Both the position numbers and the translations under genes were made by a program. A DNA stretch of 7,140 nucleotides from an uncultured Collinsella sp. (GTDB lineage: Bacteria; Actinomycetota; Coriobacteriia; Coriobacteriales; Coriobacteriaceae): assembly GCA_902475825.1 (NCBI GenBank), contig CABSBA010000079.1, positions 1-7,140 of the forward strand, in the 5' to 3' direction. Below, in pieces: positions 5,873 to 7,140 of the stretch. The notes below the pieces were generated by a model. The model saw nothing but the letters and a program-made list of their open reading frames with translations. It had not been told where the DNA came from and made no database searches. Positions within the stretch are counted from its first letter, which is position 1. Each line of letters begins with the position of its first letter.

Positions 5873-6355
5873 TTACGAGAAGAGCTTGCTCGTGTCCTCA
5901 ACAGGCGTGCTCGGAACGCGCCTGATCTCCAACTCCACCCCCAATTCCTGCAGCTCTTTAAACGCAGCGACATCCTCGTCGTTAACTGCGACGGAGGTGG
6001 CGACTTGGCGCTTTCCTTCCGACATGTGCATGTTGCCGATGTTTACCTTCTTTATAGGCACACCGCCCTTGACGAGCGTAAGCACGTCTTCCGGTGTTTC
6101 GGCCACGATGAAGATCTTCTGGCGCGGGCTCGCCTTGCCAATGACGTCGATGGTCTTCTGCAGGGAGAAGAAACGCGTAGCGACGCCGGCGGGAGCGGCC
6201 ATCTTCATGAGGTTCTGGCGCATGGTGTTGGACGCCACGTCGTCGTTGGCGACGAGGATGAGGTTGGAGCCCAGAGTGGAGTTCCACTGGGTGGCAACCT
6301 GACCATGAACCAGTCGGTTATCGATGCGGGTAAGAAGAATGTTGGGTTCTGCCAT
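5873..6355 (-). CDS. PTS mannose-family EIIB component (GalNAc/AgaV-AgaB like)
   Basis: This soluble 160-residue phosphocarrier takes phosphate from EIIA and passes it to the incoming sugar at the EIIC/EIID complex. The phosphorylated histidine is His17 in RIDNRLVHGQVATQW (10-24), the hallmark of the family. The NIGNMHMSEGKRQV stretch (about 105-118), followed by an ELGVELEIRRVP segment, is typical of the AgaV/AgaB GalNAc branch and less like ManX, which has a different sequence at this place. Length is normal and the fold complete. A GAAAGGAAG element lies about 10 bases upstream of the ATG, a moderate ribosome binding site. It follows the YajC-like gene by 36 bases and is separated from EIIC by 90 bases. 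Here EIIA and EIIB are separate proteins, unlike the fused E. coli ManX. Confidence 0.95.
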   Translation of the reverse strand: MAEPNILLTRIDNRLVHGQVATQWNSTLGSNLILVANDDVASNTMRQNLMKMAAPAGVATRFFSLQKTIDVIGKASPRQKIFIVAETPEDVLTLVKGGVPIKKVNIGNMHMSEGKRQVATSVAVNDEDVAAFKELQELGVELEIRRVPSTPVEDTSKLFS

Positions 6356-6391
6356 GTTGATCAGCTTCCTTTCGATATTTGCTGACGACAG

Positions 6392-6673
6392 TTACTTGAT
6401 CTCCTGAATCGCGTAACGCGAAACATCTGCGACGGCTCCGGATCGGACTTTGATCTGGACCTTCTCGCCTTCGATGCCTTTGACGGTTCCGTAGATACCG
6501 CCGGCGAAAAGAACCTCCTGACCCGGCTTGAGCTCGGTGTGCAGCTCCTTGAAGTACTTCTGCTTCTTCTTCATGTTGATTTGCGACCAGATGGTGTAAA
6601 TCAAGCCCATGATGGCAAGCAGGCCTAAAAGGGCGACCGAGGAGCTCAGGACGTTGGCTCCGAAATCGGCCAT
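6392..6673 (-). CDS. yajC: YajC-like membrane protein inside the PTS operon
   Basis: This is a 93-residue protein with one membrane helix (about 9-33), a basic stretch (MKKKQKYFKE, 34-43) and a C-terminal YajC domain. The visible match is LKPGQEVLFAGGIYGTVKGI (48-67) plus VSRYAIQEI (84-92), equivalent to YajC's LKpGDeVvTxGGiyGkV and RxAI motifs. Classical YajC is an accessory subunit of SecDF-YajC, but no secD or secF is here. Its place between EIIA and EIIB suggests a role with this transporter, such as assembly or membrane insertion of EIIC/EIID. YajC-like genes beside GalNAc/hyaluronate-type mannose-family PTS genes also occur in streptococci, from memory. The ATG shares one base with the EIIA stop (TAATG), which implies translational coupling; a GAGG lies 10 bases upstream. 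The family call is firm, but the function here is not known. Confidence 0.85.
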   Translation of the reverse strand: MADFGANVLSSSVALLGLLAIMGLIYTIWSQINMKKKQKYFKELHTELKPGQEVLFAGGIYGTVKGIEGEKVQIKVRSGAVADVSRYAIQEIK

Positions 6674-7098
6674 TAGATGCCGTCCTCGTCGCCGAAGATA
6701 TCCTCTTCGTCGGAGCCGGCAACGGATGCGACCGTCTGGGCGGTGATGCCCGTCTGGCCAACGGTCACGGCCTGCTCGCCAAGCTCGGCGAGCGTGGCGT
6801 TGCCGCGGAGGAACAGAAGCTCAATAACCATGGGAAGGTTGGTGCCGGTCAGAACCTCGACGTTGTCGACATCCTGGGCAATCATCATCGACTGGTTGAA
6901 CGGGGTGCCACCAAGCAGGTCGGTAAAGACGAGCACGCCATCGCACTCCTCGCGCATGGCGGTAATAGCGGCGCGGAGATCCTCACCGTAGGAAGCAGCC
7001 TGGTCGCCCTCAAAAGGAACGACGGTAAAAGCGGGCTGGTCGCCAGCAACCATAGCGATAGCGCTTGCGAGGCCGGGTGCGAACTGCCATATTATCAC
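6673..7098 (-). CDS. PTS mannose-family EIIA component, N-terminus abnormal (active histidine missing)
   Basis: EIIA takes phosphate from HPr and gives it to EIIB. The readable frame has 141 residues from a GTG at 7098 and contains FAPGLASAIAMVAGDQ (6-21), FTDLLGGTPFN (58-68, with Asp60 equivalent to ManX Asp67) and TGTNLPMVIELL (84-95), all typical of the family. The expected first strand ending in His-Gly, which carries the phosphorylated histidine, is absent: Trp4-Gln5 stand where His-Gly should be. Upstream codons in the same frame look strand-like (DSITFVII), but a TAG at 7116-7114 cuts them off from an ATG at 7122. No good ribosome binding site precedes the GTG. This could be a sequence or assembly error near the window end, or a real 5' disruption. 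The C-terminus is an acidic tail (DEEDIFGDEDGI). The stop overlaps the yajC start. Confidence 0.8.
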   Translation of the reverse strand: MIIWQFAPGLASAIAMVAGDQPAFTVVPFEGDQAASYGEDLRAAITAMREECDGVLVFTDLLGGTPFNQSMMIAQDVDNVEVLTGTNLPMVIELLFLRGNATLAELGEQAVTVGQTGITAQTVASVAGSDEEDIFGDEDGI

Positions 7099-7140
7099 GA
7101 AGGTAATCGAATCCTAATTCATCGTTAGTTGAGTAGGTGA

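Noticed and set aside
1..7140. Insertion sequences, CRISPR arrays, tRNA or rRNA genes
   Set aside because: No transposase, no regularly spaced repeats and no tRNA- or rRNA-like sequence were seen on either strand.

Overview
The window is GC-rich apart from its spacers. It carries a sugar phosphotransferase (PTS) locus for an N-acetylated amino sugar, most likely N-acetylgalactosamine (GalNAc) or a GalNAc-containing disaccharide. GC-rich codon usage, strong GGAGG-type ribosome binding sites and this gene set fit a host-associated high-GC Gram-positive bacterium. A gut Coriobacteriia such as Collinsella is my best guess, but that is inference and not proven by the window.

Layout. At the left edge, the 3' end of an unrelated + strand gene (1-348) ends at a strong + strand terminator (380-417). 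Everything else is on the - strand, so transcription reads from right to left. The PTS operon comes first: EIIA (6673-7098), a YajC-like membrane protein (6392-6673), EIIB (5873-6355), EIIC (4982-5782) and EIID (3910-4992), closed by a terminator at 3804-3843. Next is a GntR/HutC regulator with a UTRA domain (2993-3724), with its own promoter and an overlapping palindrome. Then come agaS (1712-2878), driven by a TATAAT promoter whose -35 region overlaps a DasR/NagR-like operator and followed by a terminator (1651-1693), and finally nagA/agaA deacetylase (424-1593).

How the genes work together. EIIA and EIIB relay phosphate from HPr to the sugar while EIIC/EIID carry it across the membrane, giving for example GalNAc-6-phosphate. 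The deacetylase makes the amino sugar phosphate, and AgaS converts galactosamine-6-phosphate to tagatose-6-phosphate plus ammonia. The GntR regulator probably senses an amino sugar phosphate and releases the agaS operator. Tagatose-6-phosphate kinase and aldolase are not in the window.

Most unusual points: (1) EIID carries an acidic insert of about 80 residues in an extracytoplasmic loop, with a tandem DxDGNA repeat; (2) EIIA lacks its phosphorylatable histidine in the readable frame, with a stop codon just upstream, close to the window end; (3) a YajC-like protein sits inside the PTS operon and is translationally coupled to EIIA.
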